DNA from: Burkholderiaceae bacterium
Lineage (GTDB): Bacteria; Pseudomonadota; Gammaproteobacteria; Burkholderiales; Burkholderiaceae_D
NCBI GenBank assembly: GCA_031291325.1
Contig: JARLJG010000019.1
Location: forward strand, 1 to 43,954
Direction: 5' to 3'
DNA length: 43,954 bases
Part shown: positions 32,823 through 43,954 of the stretch, piece by piece
How positions within the stretch are numbered: the stretch's first letter is position 1
Layout: every line of letters begins with the position of its first letter
Notes under the pieces: generated by a model
Database searches by the model: none
Seen by the model: only the letters and a program-made list of their open reading frames with translations
Told to the model about the DNA's origin: nothing
Program-made: the position numbers and the translations under genes

Positions 32823-34388
32823 ATGATAAAACAAGCCCTCATCTCCGTTTCCGACAAGACCGGCGTCCTCGATTTCGCCCGCGCATTGAGCGCCATGGGC
32901 GTCAATATCCTGTCCACCGGCGGCACCGCCAAACTGTTGGCCGACAACGGCATCAAAGTGACCGAAGTGGCCGACTACACGGGCTTCCCGGAAATGCTGG
33001 ATGGGCGCGTCAAGACCTTGCATCCGAAGGTGCACGGCGGCATCCTGGCGCGGCGCGATTTCCCCGAGCATATCGCCGCGTTGGAACAACACGGGATTCC
33101 GACCATCGACATGGTGGTGGTGAACCTGTATCCGTTCCAGCAAACGGTTGCCAAGGAACATTGCACGCTGGAAGACGCAATCGAGAACATCGATATCGGC
33201 GGCCCGGCCATGTTGCGTTCGTCGGCCAAGAACCACAAGGATGTGGTGGTGATTTGCGATCCGTCCGATTACGCGGTCGTGCTGGCCGAGCTGCAAGCGA
33301 ACCGGGGCGAAGTGAATTACGAAACCAAGTTTGCCTTGGCCAAGAAGGTATTTGCGCATACCGCGCAATACGACGGCGCCATCACCAATTATTTTACTTC
33401 GCTGGGCGCAGACAAGCTGCACGCGACGCGCAGCGCGTTTCCGGCCACGCTGAATCTGCATTTCGAAAAAGTGCAGGAAATGCGCTACGGCGAAAACCCG
33501 CATCAGAGCGCAGCCTTCTATCGCGATACCGTGGTGCCGCACGGCGCCTTGGCCAACTACAAGCAGTTGCAAGGCAAGGAATTGTCATACAACAATATCG
33601 GCGATTCCGATGCTGCGTGGGAATGCGTGAAGACCTTCACCGAGAACACCTGCGTGATCGTCAAGCACGCCAATCCGTGCGGCGTGGCGGTCGGCGCCAG
33701 CGCCTTGGAAGCGTATAGCAAGGCATTGCAGACCGACCCGACTTCGGCCTTCGGCGGCATCATCGCCTTCAATTGCGAAGTCGACGGCAATGCAGCCGAA
33801 GCGATTGCCAAGCAATTCCTCGAAGTGTTGATCGCGCCGGCCTTTACCGATGCGGCGCGGCAAGTGTTCGCGGCCAAGCAAAACGTGCGTCTGCTGGAAG
33901 TGCCGCTGGGCAGCGGCGGCAATCTGTTCGACTTCAAGCGCGTCGGCGGCGGCTTGCTGGTGCAGTCGCCGGACGCGAAAAACGTAACGCTGGGCGATTT
34001 GAAAGTGGTCACCAAGAAACAGCCGACCCAGCAGCAATTGCAAGACTTGATGTTTGCCTGGCGCGTGGCCAAATTCGTCAAATCGAACGCCATCGTGTTT
34101 TGCGGCGACGGCATGACGCTGGGTGTCGGCGCCGGCCAGATGAGCCGTGTCGACTCGGCCCGGATTGCTTCGATCAAGGCGCAAAATGCCGGACTTTCGC
34201 TGGTCGGTTCTGCCGTGGCGTCGGATGCATTCTTCCCGTTCCGCGACGGCCTCGACGTGGTGGTGCAAGCCGGGGCGACTGCCGTGATCCAGCCGGGCGG
34301 CTCGATGCGCGACCAGGAAGTGATCGATGCTGCCGACGAACAGGGCGTGGTGATGCTATATACCGGAGCGCGCCATTTCCGTCATTGA
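32823..34388 (+). CDS. purH: Bifunctional AICAR transformylase/IMP cyclohydrolase
   Basis: A 521-residue enzyme for the last two steps of purine synthesis. The N-terminal MGS-like cyclohydrolase domain (1 to about 145) starts with [12 protein letters not shown] and holds the segment [11 protein letters not shown]. The C-terminal transformylase domain has the catalytic Lys-His in [12 protein letters not shown] and the tail [11 protein letters not shown]. Length is typical. It starts 22 nt after fis, so the genes may be co-transcribed. Confidence 0.97.
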   Translation: MIKQALISVSDKTGVLDFARALSAMGVNILSTGGTAKLLADNGIKVTEVADYTGFPEMLDGRVKTLHPKVHGGILARRDFPEHIAALEQHGIPTIDMVVVNLYPFQQTVAKEHCTLEDAIENIDIGGPAMLRSSAKNHKDVVVICDPSDYAVVLAELQANRGEVNYETKFALAKKVFAHTAQYDGAITNYFTSLGADKLHATRSAFPATLNLHFEKVQEMRYGENPHQSAAFYRDTVVPHGALANYKQLQGKELSYNNIGDSDAAWECVKTFTENTCVIVKHANPCGVAVGASALEAYSKALQTDPTSAFGGIIAFNCEVDGNAAEAIAKQFLEVLIAPAFTDAARQVFAAKQNVRLLEVPLGSGGNLFDFKRVGGGLLVQSPDAKNVTLGDLKVVTKKQPTQQQLQDLMFAWRVAKFVKSNAIVFCGDGMTLGVGAGQMSRVDSARIASIKAQNAGLSLVGSAVASDAFFPFRDGLDVVVQAGATAVIQPGGSMRDQEVIDAADEQGVVMLYTGARHFRH

Positions 34389-34406
34389 TCCGGCGAGTGC
34401 GCGCCT

Positions 34407-34949
34407 GTGAAAATCCTCGGCATCGACCCCGGTTTGCGCACCACCGGGTTCGGCGTGATCCGCAAGCAAGGCAATAAGCTCAGCTATATCGCTTCCGGCA
34501 CCATCAAGACGCCCGATGCCGATCTGCCGCAACGCTTGAAGACCATCCTGGTCGGCGTTGCGGAAATCATCCGCACCTATACGCCCGACTGCGCGGCAAT
34601 CGAAAAAGTGTTCGTCAACGTCAATCCGCAATCGACGCTATTGCTCGGCCAGGCGCGCGGCGCGGCGATTTGCGCGCTGGTCAGCGCCGATCTGGCGGTG
34701 GCGGAATATACCGCGCTGCAAGTCAAGCAAGCCGTGGTCGGCCACGGCAAGGCGCAAAAATCGCAAGTGCAGGATATGGTGCAGCGCTTGTTGCAGTTGT
34801 CCGGCATGCCCAGCACCGATGCCGCCGATGCGCTGGGCGTGGCGATTTGCCATGCGCATAGCGGCGAAGCGCTGGCGGCTCTTGGCGCATTGGCTCCCGG
34901 ATTGGCGAAAAAGGGTTTGCGCGTGCGCGGCGGGCGGCTGGTCGGCTAG
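34407..34949 (+). CDS. ruvC: Holliday junction resolvase RuvC
   Basis: A 180-residue endonuclease that cuts Holliday junctions. The four acidic catalytic residues align exactly with E. coli: D7 ([10 protein letters not shown]), E66 (AAIEKVFVN), D138 and D141 ([16 protein letters not shown]). The start is GTG at 34407, 18 nt after the purH stop. It is followed by ruvA (54-bp gap) and ruvB, the common order. Confidence 0.96.
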   Translation: MKILGIDPGLRTTGFGVIRKQGNKLSYIASGTIKTPDADLPQRLKTILVGVAEIIRTYTPDCAAIEKVFVNVNPQSTLLLGQARGAAICALVSADLAVAEYTALQVKQAVVGHGKAQKSQVQDMVQRLLQLSGMPSTDAADALGVAICHAHSGEALAALGALAPGLAKKGLRVRGGRLVG

Positions 34950-35003
34950 TCTCGCAGCGTTATCCTGTATGATTCAAGCAATATTGCATAGGATAGTTAC
35001 CCC

Positions 35004-35582
35004 ATGATAGGTCGTCTTTCCGGAACCCTGGTCGAAAAAAATCCGCCGCATTTGCTGGTCGATTGCCACGGCGTCGGCTATGAAGTCGATGTGCCGATGA
35101 GCACCTTCTACAACCTGCCGGGCCTCGGCGAAAAGGTGCTGTTGCTGACCCACCTGACGGTGCGCGAAGACGCGCATCTGCTGTACGGTTTCGGCAGCGC
35201 CGAAGAGCGCAACGTCTTCAAGCAGTTGATCAAGATTTCCGGTATCGGCGCGCGCACCGCGCTGTCGATCCTGTCCGGCATGTCGGTGTCCGATCTGGCG
35301 CAGGCGATCACGCTGCAAGAAGCCGGGCGCTTGACCAGGGTGCCGGGCATCGGCAAGAAAACCGCCGAACGGCTGCTGCTGGAATTGAAGGGCAAGCTGG
35401 GCGCGGACTTGGGCGCGATCGGCGGCGTGGTCCACAACGGCGCCACTTCCGATATCCTGAACGCATTGATCGCGCTCGGCTATTCGGACAAGGAAGCGAT
35501 GCTGGCGCTGAAGCAGGTGCCAGCCGGCGCGGGCGTGTCGGACGGCATCAAGCTGGCTTTGAAAGCCTTGTCCAAGGCATAG
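35004..35582 (+). CDS. ruvA: Holliday junction branch migration protein RuvA
   Basis: A 192-residue RuvA. The N-terminal OB fold starts [20 protein letters not shown]; two helix-hairpin-helix motifs bind the junction ([16 protein letters not shown] and [17 protein letters not shown]). A short linker leads to the C-terminal domain III that contacts RuvB. The tetramer holds the four-way junction for RuvB motors. ruvB follows after 23 nt. Confidence 0.97.
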   Translation: MIGRLSGTLVEKNPPHLLVDCHGVGYEVDVPMSTFYNLPGLGEKVLLLTHLTVREDAHLLYGFGSAEERNVFKQLIKISGIGARTALSILSGMSVSDLAQAITLQEAGRLTRVPGIGKKTAERLLLELKGKLGADLGAIGGVVHNGATSDILNALIALGYSDKEAMLALKQVPAGAGVSDGIKLALKALSKA

Positions 35583-35605
35583 GCGCAGACGCTGCATAGG
35601 AAACC

Positions 35606-36667
35606 ATGAGCATCCAGACCGACAATTTCACCGAACAACGCATCATTGCGGCGACGCCGGCTTCGCCGAATGAAGAGGCGATCGAGCGGGCGCTGCGTCC
35701 CAAGCAACTGGATGAATACGTCGGCCAGGAAAAAGTGCGCGGACAATTGGAGATTTTCATCGCCGCTGCCCGCCAGCGGCGCGAAGCGCTGGATCATACG
35801 CTCTTGTTCGGCCCGCCGGGTTTGGGCAAGACCACGCTGGCGCATATCATCGCGCGCGAAATGGGCGTTAATTTGCGCCAGACTTCCGGCCCGGTGCTGG
35901 AGCGCGCCGGCGATCTGGCGGCGCTGTTGACCAACCTGGAAGCCAACGATGTGCTGTACATCGATGAAATCCATCGCCTGTCCCCGGTGGTCGAGGAAAT
36001 CCTGTACCCGGCGCTGGAAGACTACCAGATCGACATCATGATCGGCGAAGGTCCGGCGGCGCGTTCGGTGCGGCTCGATCTGCAACCGTTTACGCTGGTT
36101 GGCGCGACTACGCGCGCCGGCATGTTGACCAATCCGCTGCGCGACCGCTTCGGCATCGTCGGACGGCTGGAATTTTATACGCCGCAGGAATTGACCAAGA
36201 TCGTCACTCGGAGCGCCGCGCTGTTGAATGCGCCGATGGTGGCCGAAGGCGCATTTGAAATCGCCAAGCGCAGCCGTGGCACGCCGCGCATCGCCAACCG
36301 TTTGCTGCGCCGCGTGCGCGATTATGCCGAAGTCAAAGGCGACGGCAAAATCACCAAGGCGATGGCCGATGCGGCGCTGGTGATGCTCGATGTCGACGCA
36401 GTCGGCTTCGACTTGATGGACCGCAAGCTGCTGGAAGCGGTGTTGTTCAAATTCGGCGGCGGGCCGGTCGGCCTGGATAATCTGGCGGCGGCCATCGGCG
36501 AAGAGCGCGACACCATCGAAGATGTGCTGGAACCCTACCTGATACAACAGGGATTCCTGCAGCGCACGCCGCGCGGGCGCATCGCCACGCCGGCAGCGTA
36601 CACGCACTTTGGCGTGACTGCGCCGCGCACCAATCCGAATGGCGATTTGTGGGGACAGCTGGTTTGA
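35606..36667 (+). CDS. ruvB: Holliday junction branch migration helicase RuvB
   Basis: A 353-residue AAA+ motor. It shows Walker A in [15 protein letters not shown], Walker B in [11 protein letters not shown], sensor 1 in [11 protein letters not shown] and the arginine finger near PLRDRFG. The C-terminal winged helix ends with [10 protein letters not shown] and a tail. It pumps DNA through the RuvA-held junction. It is the last gene of ruvC-ruvA-ruvB; a DUF188 gene follows after 13 nt. Confidence 0.97.
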   Translation: MSIQTDNFTEQRIIAATPASPNEEAIERALRPKQLDEYVGQEKVRGQLEIFIAAARQRREALDHTLLFGPPGLGKTTLAHIIAREMGVNLRQTSGPVLERAGDLAALLTNLEANDVLYIDEIHRLSPVVEEILYPALEDYQIDIMIGEGPAARSVRLDLQPFTLVGATTRAGMLTNPLRDRFGIVGRLEFYTPQELTKIVTRSAALLNAPMVAEGAFEIAKRSRGTPRIANRLLRRVRDYAEVKGDGKITKAMADAALVMLDVDAVGFDLMDRKLLEAVLFKFGGGPVGLDNLAAAIGEERDTIEDVLEPYLIQQGFLQRTPRGRIATPAAYTHFGVTAPRTNPNGDLWGQLV

Positions 36668-36680
36668 TTGCGGCCATGCG

Positions 36681-37145
36681 ATGAAAATCTGGGTCGATGC
36701 CGACGCCTGTCCAGGCGTCATCAAGGAAATCCTGTTCAGAGTGGCAGACCGCCTCGAAATCGAGGTCACGCTGGTTGCCAACAAATTGTTGCGCGTGCCG
36801 CCGTCGCGCTTCATCAAGGCGATCCAGGTGCCGGCTGGTTTCGACGTGGCCGACAATGAAATCGTGCGTTTGACTGAAACAGGCGACCTGGTCGTCACTG
36901 CCGACATTCCGTTGGCGTCCGATGTGCTGAAGAAAAGCGCGTATGCGTTGAATCCGCGCGGTGAATTTTATACGAATGACAATATTCAGCAATTTCTCAG
37001 CATGCGCAGCTTCATGGACGAGTTGCGCTCCAGTGGCGTCGATACTGGCGGGCCGGCGCCGTTCAGCCAGGCAGATCGACAGACGTTCGCCAATCAATTG
37101 GACCGGCATTTGACCCGGCATCGACGCCAATCTCCGTCAAATTGA
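36681..37145 (+). CDS. DUF188 / UPF0178 (YaiI-like) PIN-fold protein
   Basis: A 154-residue member of the UPF0178 family, with the opening [17 protein letters not shown] and the internal segment [14 protein letters not shown]. The conserved Asp residues suggest a PIN-like nuclease fold, but no activity is established. The ATG at 36681 was chosen because the family always begins with this strand; an earlier in-frame ATG at 36639 lies inside ruvB. It follows ruvB by 13 nt and is probably part of the same transcript. Confidence 0.9.
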   Translation: MKIWVDADACPGVIKEILFRVADRLEIEVTLVANKLLRVPPSRFIKAIQVPAGFDVADNEIVRLTETGDLVVTADIPLASDVLKKSAYALNPRGEFYTNDNIQQFLSMRSFMDELRSSGVDTGGPAPFSQADRQTFANQLDRHLTRHRRQSPSN

Positions 37146-37318
37146 TGCATTTTTGCAATAATGATTGCAAATAAGCAATCAAATTGTATTGTTATCTGTT
37201 TTTTACATTAATTTCTCTGTATTTTGAATCCAGATTCGGCATAATCACTGCTCGGCCAGCCCATTTCGGCCGCCCATCCCTGGCCGGTCTGCCGGCTATA
37301 TTTCCGCGCGAGTAATGA

Positions 37319-38149
37319 ATGTTGATGTCTACCCAAGCCAACCGTTACGCACATCAATTGCTGGATGCGCGCGCCGGTGCGCAAACGCTTCCGCCGTTGT
37401 CCGCGCGCGAATCCTTGTCGATTGCCGACGGTTACGATATTGCCAAATGTGTATTGGAAGCCCGCATCGCACTCGGTGAAGTGCCGGTCGGTCGCAAGAT
37501 CGGCTTTACCAACCGCAAGATCTGGTCGAAATACGGCCAGAGCGAGCCGATCCACATGCCGATCTGGACCACGATGTTCGATTCGACAGTGCGTTATATC
37601 GAAGACAACCGTGCAGTGCAAAGCCTGTTGGGCGCGGTGCAGCCGCGTCTCGGCCCGGAATTGGTGTTTCGGCTGGCCAAGACGCCGGCGCCCGATGCCA
37701 GCCTGGAAGAAGTCGCCGACTGCATCGAGTGGATGGCGCATGCGTTCGAGATCGTCACCTGTCCTTTCCGTGATTGGAAGTTCGAGGAAGTCGATGCGAT
37801 CGCGGCCTTCGGCTTGCATGGCGCTTTGCTGATCGGCGAGCCGAAATCCCTGTCGGCGGCGTCGCGCCGCAGCTTGCCGCAGGTATTGGCCGGCGCCAGC
37901 GTGTCCTTGTCGTGCGGCGACCAGTTGCGCTCGGCCGGGTTTGGCAGCGATGTCTTGGGCAGCCCGGTGCATGCGCTGTGGCAATTGAATCAAATGCTGG
38001 CGGCGCAGCCGCAGTTCATGCCGTTGAGCGCTGGCGAAATCGTTACCACCGGCACCTGGGCCGACGTTTTGCCGGTTGCTGCGGGGGAGAATTGGGCGAC
38101 AGCGTTTTCCGGCCTCAGCTTGCCGGGAATGACAATATCGTTTGCATGA
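37319..38149 (+). CDS. 2-keto-4-pentenoate hydratase-like protein (FAH superfamily)
   Basis: A 276-residue protein of the fumarylacetoacetate hydrolase superfamily, closest to 2-keto-4-pentenoate hydratase/2-oxohepta-3-enedioate hydratase. Typical segments are VGRKIGFTNRKIW (the hydratase GxKIGxT motif), GPELVFRL, AFEIVTCPFRDW and the C-terminal GEIVTTGTWADVLPV. Such enzymes act in meta-cleavage degradation of aromatics, but no other aromatic-pathway genes are nearby, so the substrate is open. ATG at 37319 or 37325. It is preceded by a 173-bp AT-rich gap with no gene. Confidence 0.85.
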   Translation: MLMSTQANRYAHQLLDARAGAQTLPPLSARESLSIADGYDIAKCVLEARIALGEVPVGRKIGFTNRKIWSKYGQSEPIHMPIWTTMFDSTVRYIEDNRAVQSLLGAVQPRLGPELVFRLAKTPAPDASLEEVADCIEWMAHAFEIVTCPFRDWKFEEVDAIAAFGLHGALLIGEPKSLSAASRRSLPQVLAGASVSLSCGDQLRSAGFGSDVLGSPVHALWQLNQMLAAQPQFMPLSAGEIVTTGTWADVLPVAAGENWATAFSGLSLPGMTISFA

Positions 38150-38213
38150 AATTGGGCTTGCCGTAGCAAGCCCAACGATTACGCACAATAAGTACGAAGT
38201 AAGTCCCGCGCAA

Positions 38214-38654
38214 CTACTCTTCGCGCAGCCAGATTTGCGAGCGGCCCAGCATCGGGATGCCGATATAGCCGCGCACATTCAATTTCTTGCCGCCGTCGGC
38301 CAGCGACAGCTTGCTGCGATAAACCTTGCCATTGTTTGGGTCGAGGATATTGCCGCCGTTAAATTCGTCGCCATCGCGCTTCATGCCGGACAAGATGGTC
38401 ATGCCGAGCACCGGCTGATCCTTCTGCGCGCCTTCGCATTTGTCGCATTTGGGATTTTGATCTTCGTTGGGGTTCTTGAACAGCTTTTCGATCTTGCCCT
38501 TGAGTTCGCCGTTGCTTTCGGTGATGCGGATCAAGGCTTTCGGCTTGCCGGTTTCATCGTCGATGTTTTTCCACAAGCCAACCGGGCTGGCCTGTTGAGC
38601 CATCGCGCCGGCTGCGGCAGACATGGCTAGCGCTGCGATGAATAGTCGTTTCAA
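38214..38654 (-). CDS. DUF2147 family secreted protein
   Basis: A 146-residue protein with a signal peptide (1-20, ending AGAMAQ), so it is periplasmic. The mature domain has the DUF2147 pattern: SPVGLWKNIDDETGKPKALIRI, four Cys/Lys-rich residues around KCDKCEG, and the ending RGYIGIPMLGRSQIWLREE. No function is established. The start is a TTG at 38654 with AGGAG 8 nt upstream. It is convergent with the hydratase gene and lies downstream of valS on the same strand, separated by a terminator. Confidence 0.85.
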   Translation of the reverse strand: MKRLFIAALAMSAAAGAMAQQASPVGLWKNIDDETGKPKALIRITESNGELKGKIEKLFKNPNEDQNPKCDKCEGAQKDQPVLGMTILSGMKRDGDEFNGGNILDPNNGKVYRSKLSLADGGKKLNVRGYIGIPMLGRSQIWLREE

Positions 38655-38720
38655 TGTCGTCTCCTGAAATGGGGTTTTTGCGCGGTGCGCGATATGAATA
38701 AATCATCTCACGAAACCGCG

Positions 38721-38758
38721 CAAAAACCGGGTTTCCGGTCGCTTTGTAGACGGAAACC
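38721..38758 (-). terminator. Intrinsic terminator of valS
   Basis: On the minus strand, GGTTTCCG and CGGAAACC pair around a 13-nt loop, followed by CGGTTTTTG. It begins 2 nt after the valS stop. Confidence 0.75.
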
Positions 38759-38759
38759 T

Positions 38760-41582
38760 CTATTTCAACTTATCGAATTGCTCGCGCAATTTGATTAGTG
38801 TAGCTCTAAATCCGGCGAGCCTTTCCTTCTCCTGTTCCACCACCTGGGCCGGTGCGCGGGCGACGAAACCCTCGTTGCCGAGCTTGGTTTCGGCCTTGGC
38901 GATTTCACCTTCCAGTCGCGCGATTTCCTTACCGATGCGTTCGCGTTCGGCGGCGATATCGATCTCCACTTTCAGCATCAGCTTGATTTCGCCGACGATG
39001 GAAACCGGCGCCGGCGATTCCGGCAGCGCATCGACCACTTGCACGTCCGAAAGCTTGGCCAGCGCCTGCAAGTACGGCGCGAAAGTCTGCAGCGCCGCCT
39101 GGGCGGACGGATGCGCGGCTTGCATAATCAACGGCACGCGCACGGCGGGCGACAATTGCATTTCGCCGCGCAAATTGCGGCAGGCGTCGGTCAAGGCTTT
39201 CAATTGCTCCATCCAGCCCTCGGCAAACGTGTCGATCTTTTGCGGCTGCGACAGCGGATACGCTTGCATCATGATCGAGTCGCCAGCCGGATTCAACACC
39301 TTGCCCGACAACGGCGCCACGGTTTGCCATAGCGCTTCGGTGATGAATGGAATCACCGGATGCGCCAGCCGCAAGACGCTTTCCAATATCTTCAACAGCG
39401 TGCGCCGCGTCGCGCGCTGCTGCGCGTCGCTGCCATGCTGGATTTGCACCTTGGCGATTTCCAGATACCAGTCGCAATATTCGTCCCAGATGAATTTATA
39501 AATGGCGGAGGCGATATTGTCGAAACGGTAGTCGGCAAAACCTTTTTCGACCTCAGCTTCGGTGCGCTGCAAGGCCGACGCAATCCAGCAGTCGGCCTGC
39601 GAAAATTCCAGGTAGGCGTCCGCCTCGGCAGAGCCGACCGGATATTCTTCGACGCCGCAATCCTTGCCTTCCGTATTCATCAGCACGAAGCGCGTCGCAT
39701 TCCACAGCTTGTTGCAGAAATTGCGGTAGCCTTCGCAGCGGTTCAAGTCGAAATTGATGTTGCGGCCCAGGCTGGCGTAACTCGCCATCGTGAAGCGCAG
39801 CGCATCGGTGCCGAATGGCGCGATGCCGTTCGGGTACTCCTTGCGCGTGGCTTTTTCGATCTTCGGTGCCGCTTTCGGGTCCATCAAGCCGGTGGTGCGT
39901 TTCACCACCAAATCGTCGACCGCAATGCCGTCGATCAAGTCGATCGGATCGAGCGTATTGCCCTTCGACTTCGACATCTTCTGGCCGCTGCTGTCACGTA
40001 TCAATCCATGCAAATACACCGTCTGGAACGGCACCTTGCCGGTGAAGTGGGTGGTCATCATGACCATCCGCGCGACCCAGAAGAAAATGATATCGAAGCC
40101 TGTGACCAATACGGAAGAGGGCAGGAAGGTCTTCATATCCGGTGTCTCTTCCGGCCAGCCTAGCGTCGAGAACGGCACCAGCGCCGACGAGAACCAGGTG
40201 TCGAGCACGTCGGCATCGCGCTTGATCGGCTTGCCGCCCGATTTCTGCAACGCTTCTTCCTCGCTGCGGGCGACATAGATATTGCCGGCATCGTCATACC
40301 ATGCCGGAATCTGGTGGCCCCACCACAATTGACGCGACACGCACCAGTCCTGGATATTATTGAGCCACTGGTTATAGGTCGTGGTCCAGTTTTCCGGCAC
40401 GAATTTGATCTCGCCGTTGGCTACCTTCTCCAGTGCCACTTCGGTGATCGACTTGCCGGGGAAGTGCGTGCCTTCCGGCGCCGGCTTGCTCATCGCGACA
40501 AACCATTGGTCGGTCAGCATCGGCTCCAGCACGACGCCGGTGCGGTCGCCGCGCGGCACCATCAATTTGTGCGGCTTGACTTCGGCCAGCAAGCCTTGCG
40601 CGTCCAGATCGGCGACGATTTGCTTGCGCGCGACGAAGCGATCCAAGCCCTGGTAGGCGGCAGGCGCGGCATCGCTGATCTTCGCATCCAGCGTCAACAC
40701 GCTGATTTGCGCGAGCTTGTGGCGTTGACCCACTGCATAGTCGTTGAAGTCGTGCGCCGGCGTGATCTTCACGCAGCCAGTGCCGAATTCCTTGTCCACA
40801 TAGTCGTCGGCGATGATCGGGATTTCGCGATCCGTCAGCGGCAGCTTCAACATCTTGCCGACCAGATGCAGATAGCGTTCGTCGGTCGGGTCGACCGCCA
40901 CGGCGACGTCGCCCAGCAGGGTTTCCGGGCGCGTGGTGGCAACCGTCAGATTGCCGCTGCCATCGGCCAGAGGGTAGTGGATATACCACATGAAGCCGTC
41001 TTCTTCTTCCGACGCCACTTCCAGATCCGACACGGCGGTGCCCAATACCGGGTCCCAGTTCACCAGCCGCTTGCCGCGATAGATCAAGCCTTGTTCATAC
41101 AGGCGCACGAACACTTCGGTCACGGTCTTCGACAGCTTGTCGTCCATCGTGAAATATTCGCGGGTCCAATCGGTCGATGCGCCCAGGCGGCGCATCTGGC
41201 CGGTGATGGTGGAGCCGGATTTCTCTTTCCACTCCCACACTTTTTCGACGAACTTTTCGCGCCCCAGATCGTGGCGCGAGACCTTTTGCGCGTCGAGCTG
41301 GCGCTCGACCACGATTTGCGTCGCAATGCCGGCGTGATCGGTGCCGGGAATCCACGCGGTGTTGTAGCCGCGCATCCGATGGTAGCGGGTCAAGCCGTCC
41401 ATGATGGTTTGATTGAACGCATGGCCCATGTGCAGCGTGCCGGTTACGTTCGGCGGCGGCAACTGGATGCTGAACGCCGGCTTGTCGGCGTCGGTGGTGG
41501 CGGTGTAATAACCGCGCTTTTCCCATTCGGTGCGCCAAAAGGCTTCAATGTCGGCGGGGTCGAAAGACTTGGCTAATTCCAT
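38760..41582 (-). CDS. valS: Valyl-tRNA synthetase
   Basis: A 940-residue class I synthetase charging tRNA-Val. The HIGH-type motif is TLHMGHAF (HMGH at 51-54) after PPPNVTG, and KMSKS is in [12 protein letters not shown] near 540. The CP1 editing domain lies between (about 190-380), and the C-terminal coiled-coil arm is at about 870-940 ([17 protein letters not shown]). The ATG at 41582 was chosen because the protein starts [13 protein letters not shown] as in the family and a TATAAT lies only about 40 bp upstream; a frame extension to 41618 would begin almost at that box. No T-box leader is seen. Confidence 0.96.
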   Translation of the reverse strand: MELAKSFDPADIEAFWRTEWEKRGYYTATTDADKPAFSIQLPPPNVTGTLHMGHAFNQTIMDGLTRYHRMRGYNTAWIPGTDHAGIATQIVVERQLDAQKVSRHDLGREKFVEKVWEWKEKSGSTITGQMRRLGASTDWTREYFTMDDKLSKTVTEVFVRLYEQGLIYRGKRLVNWDPVLGTAVSDLEVASEEEDGFMWYIHYPLADGSGNLTVATTRPETLLGDVAVAVDPTDERYLHLVGKMLKLPLTDREIPIIADDYVDKEFGTGCVKITPAHDFNDYAVGQRHKLAQISVLTLDAKISDAAPAAYQGLDRFVARKQIVADLDAQGLLAEVKPHKLMVPRGDRTGVVLEPMLTDQWFVAMSKPAPEGTHFPGKSITEVALEKVANGEIKFVPENWTTTYNQWLNNIQDWCVSRQLWWGHQIPAWYDDAGNIYVARSEEEALQKSGGKPIKRDADVLDTWFSSALVPFSTLGWPEETPDMKTFLPSSVLVTGFDIIFFWVARMVMMTTHFTGKVPFQTVYLHGLIRDSSGQKMSKSKGNTLDPIDLIDGIAVDDLVVKRTTGLMDPKAAPKIEKATRKEYPNGIAPFGTDALRFTMASYASLGRNINFDLNRCEGYRNFCNKLWNATRFVLMNTEGKDCGVEEYPVGSAEADAYLEFSQADCWIASALQRTEAEVEKGFADYRFDNIASAIYKFIWDEYCDWYLEIAKVQIQHGSDAQQRATRRTLLKILESVLRLAHPVIPFITEALWQTVAPLSGKVLNPAGDSIMMQAYPLSQPQKIDTFAEGWMEQLKALTDACRNLRGEMQLSPAVRVPLIMQAAHPSAQAALQTFAPYLQALAKLSDVQVVDALPESPAPVSIVGEIKLMLKVEIDIAAERERIGKEIARLEGEIAKAETKLGNEGFVARAPAQVVEQEKERLAGFRATLIKLREQFDKLK

Positions 41583-41705
41583 AATTGGCTTATTTGGCTT
41601 ATGTTTTTGCGAAACCATCGATTATACCGAGCGGAATCGGCAAAGGCGTATAATTCCGCCATACCATTTGACGCCGGACGTTGCATTCGGATCAAGATGG
41701 CGATG

Positions 41706-41803
41706 CTAGGGGTCCTGGTTGCTTGCCTTATTGAAACTTTATAAGCGGTGATCGGGTGAGATACACCCTTGACCTGATCTGGATAATGCCAGCGAAGGGA
41801 AGC
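41706..41803 (+). ncRNA. TPP riboswitch (THI element)
   Basis: The conserved thi-box is present: AGGGGTCC at the 5' side, GGGTGAGATACACCC (pyrimidine-sensor helix), then CCTGATCTGGATAATGCC and AGCGAAGGGAAGC. It lies 67 nt upstream of thiC. Binding of thiamine pyrophosphate should reduce thiC expression, probably at translation initiation because no strong terminator is visible between it and the ATG. Confidence 0.97.
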
Positions 41804-41848
41804 TATCGGGGCAAGTCCATTCCGTTCCCGACGGTCCTTCGCTACTAA

Positions 41849-43783
<1,935 letters not shown>

Positions 43784-43804
43784 GGAACTGATGTTGCGCG
43801 CCCT

Positions 43805-43836
43805 ACTCCCCTTTCCCGCAGGCGGGAGAGGGGGGC
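43805..43836. repeat. REP-like palindrome, copy B
   Basis: ACTCCCCTTTCCCGC, AG, GCGGGAGAGGGGGGC: an imperfect palindrome closely related to the perfect one at 7387-7418, including similar flanks (GATGTTGCGCGC upstream against GATGTTACGCGC). It lies in the 75-bp gap between thiC and thiS and would form a stable hairpin in their mRNA. Confidence 0.75.
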
Positions 43837-43858
43837 ATAGTGAAGGAATCGTAACAGC

Positions 43859-43954
43859 ATGATCGCCATTGAACTTAACGGCGAACCGCGCGACGTCGAA
43901 CCGGGGCAGCATGTGCAAGGATTGATCGCCGCGCTGGCGTTGTCGAATCAGGCG
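43859..43954 (+). CDS. thiS: Sulfur carrier protein ThiS (N-terminal part)
   Basis: The first 32 codons of a ThiS-like ubiquitin-fold protein, cut by the window end. It starts MIAIELNGEPRDVEPGQHVQ, then a helix rich in Leu and Ala, as in ThiS, which carries sulfur for the thiamin thiazole ring. Its position after thiC supports the call. The catalytic C-terminal Gly-Gly lies outside the window. Confidence 0.85.
   Translation, partial: MIAIELNGEPRDVEPGQHVQGLIAALALSNQA

Noticed and set aside
31445-36667. dusB-fis-purH-ruvC-ruvA-ruvB as an unusual cluster
   Set aside because: This gene order is common in betaproteobacteria and needs no special explanation.
41620-41660. Overlapping divergent promoters for valS and thiC
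   Set aside because: TATAAT boxes occur on both strands (near 41625 and 41650), but no acceptable -35 boxes at 16-18 bp were found, so full promoters are not annotated.
43805-43836. Intrinsic terminator of thiC
   Set aside because: Strong hairpin but no T-tract after it, and a related copy stands at an unrelated gene pair; better read as a dispersed palindrome.

Overview
The window is GC-rich, densely coding chromosomal DNA from a betaproteobacterium, most likely Burkholderiales and plausibly Oxalobacteraceae (Herminiimonas/Herbaspirillum/Collimonas type). This rests on protein and 5S rRNA character, on the gene order rplM-rpsI-DUF6776-bactofilin-erpA-anmK-M23 peptidase-tyrS-dtd, and on coq7 (ubiquinone synthesis) and dusB-fis-purH-ruvCAB. 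The genus is an inference; no database was searched.

Layout. 1-180 is the 3' end of an rRNA operon: 5S rRNA and its terminator. 268-862 holds a small lysine-rich ORF and a frameshifted BrnA-like antitoxin relic. 909-7370 is catabolic and accessory: a lactonase divergent from a beta-hydroxyacid dehydrogenase, an M20 amidohydrolase, a molybdopterin oxidoreductase and a lipoprotein metallopeptidase. 7462-11807 is lipid metabolism: an unusual alpha/beta-hydrolase/degenerate acyl-CoA-ligase fusion followed by an intact FadD-type ligase. 12069-12956 is a less GC-rich accessory gene joining an IF2-N-like domain to an Mrr-type nuclease. 13122-18924 holds a hotdog thioesterase, an Atm1-type ABC exporter, a HypT-like LysR regulator, glutamate dehydrogenase and an orphan amino-acid-binding protein. 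19100-22047 is pyrC, a DUF3025 gene, coq7 and an OsmC protein. 22048-22656 is a non-coding block with a candidate small RNA and a tandem-repeat-rich leader of rplM-rpsI. 22657-31368 is the conserved rplM-to-dtd core plus a PEBP protein and a histidine phosphatase. 31445-37145 is dusB-fis, purH, ruvC-ruvA-ruvB and a DUF188 gene. 37319-41582 is a hydratase, a DUF2147 protein and valS. 41706 to the end is a TPP riboswitch, thiC and the first 32 codons of thiS.

Genes that work together: rplM/rpsI (ribosome); ruvC/ruvA/ruvB (Holliday junction processing); dusB/fis (tRNA modification plus nucleoid protein, the usual gamma/beta pairing); tyrS/dtd (tRNA charging and D-aminoacyl-tRNA editing); thiC/thiS under TPP control; possibly gdhA with the downstream binding protein.

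Most of the window is ordinary core genome. The parts worth a second look are the IF2N-Mrr fusion, the hydrolase-pseudoligase fusion, the small RNA and periodic repeats upstream of rplM, and several families of hairpin-forming intergenic repeats. No CRISPR array, prophage or transposase gene was seen.
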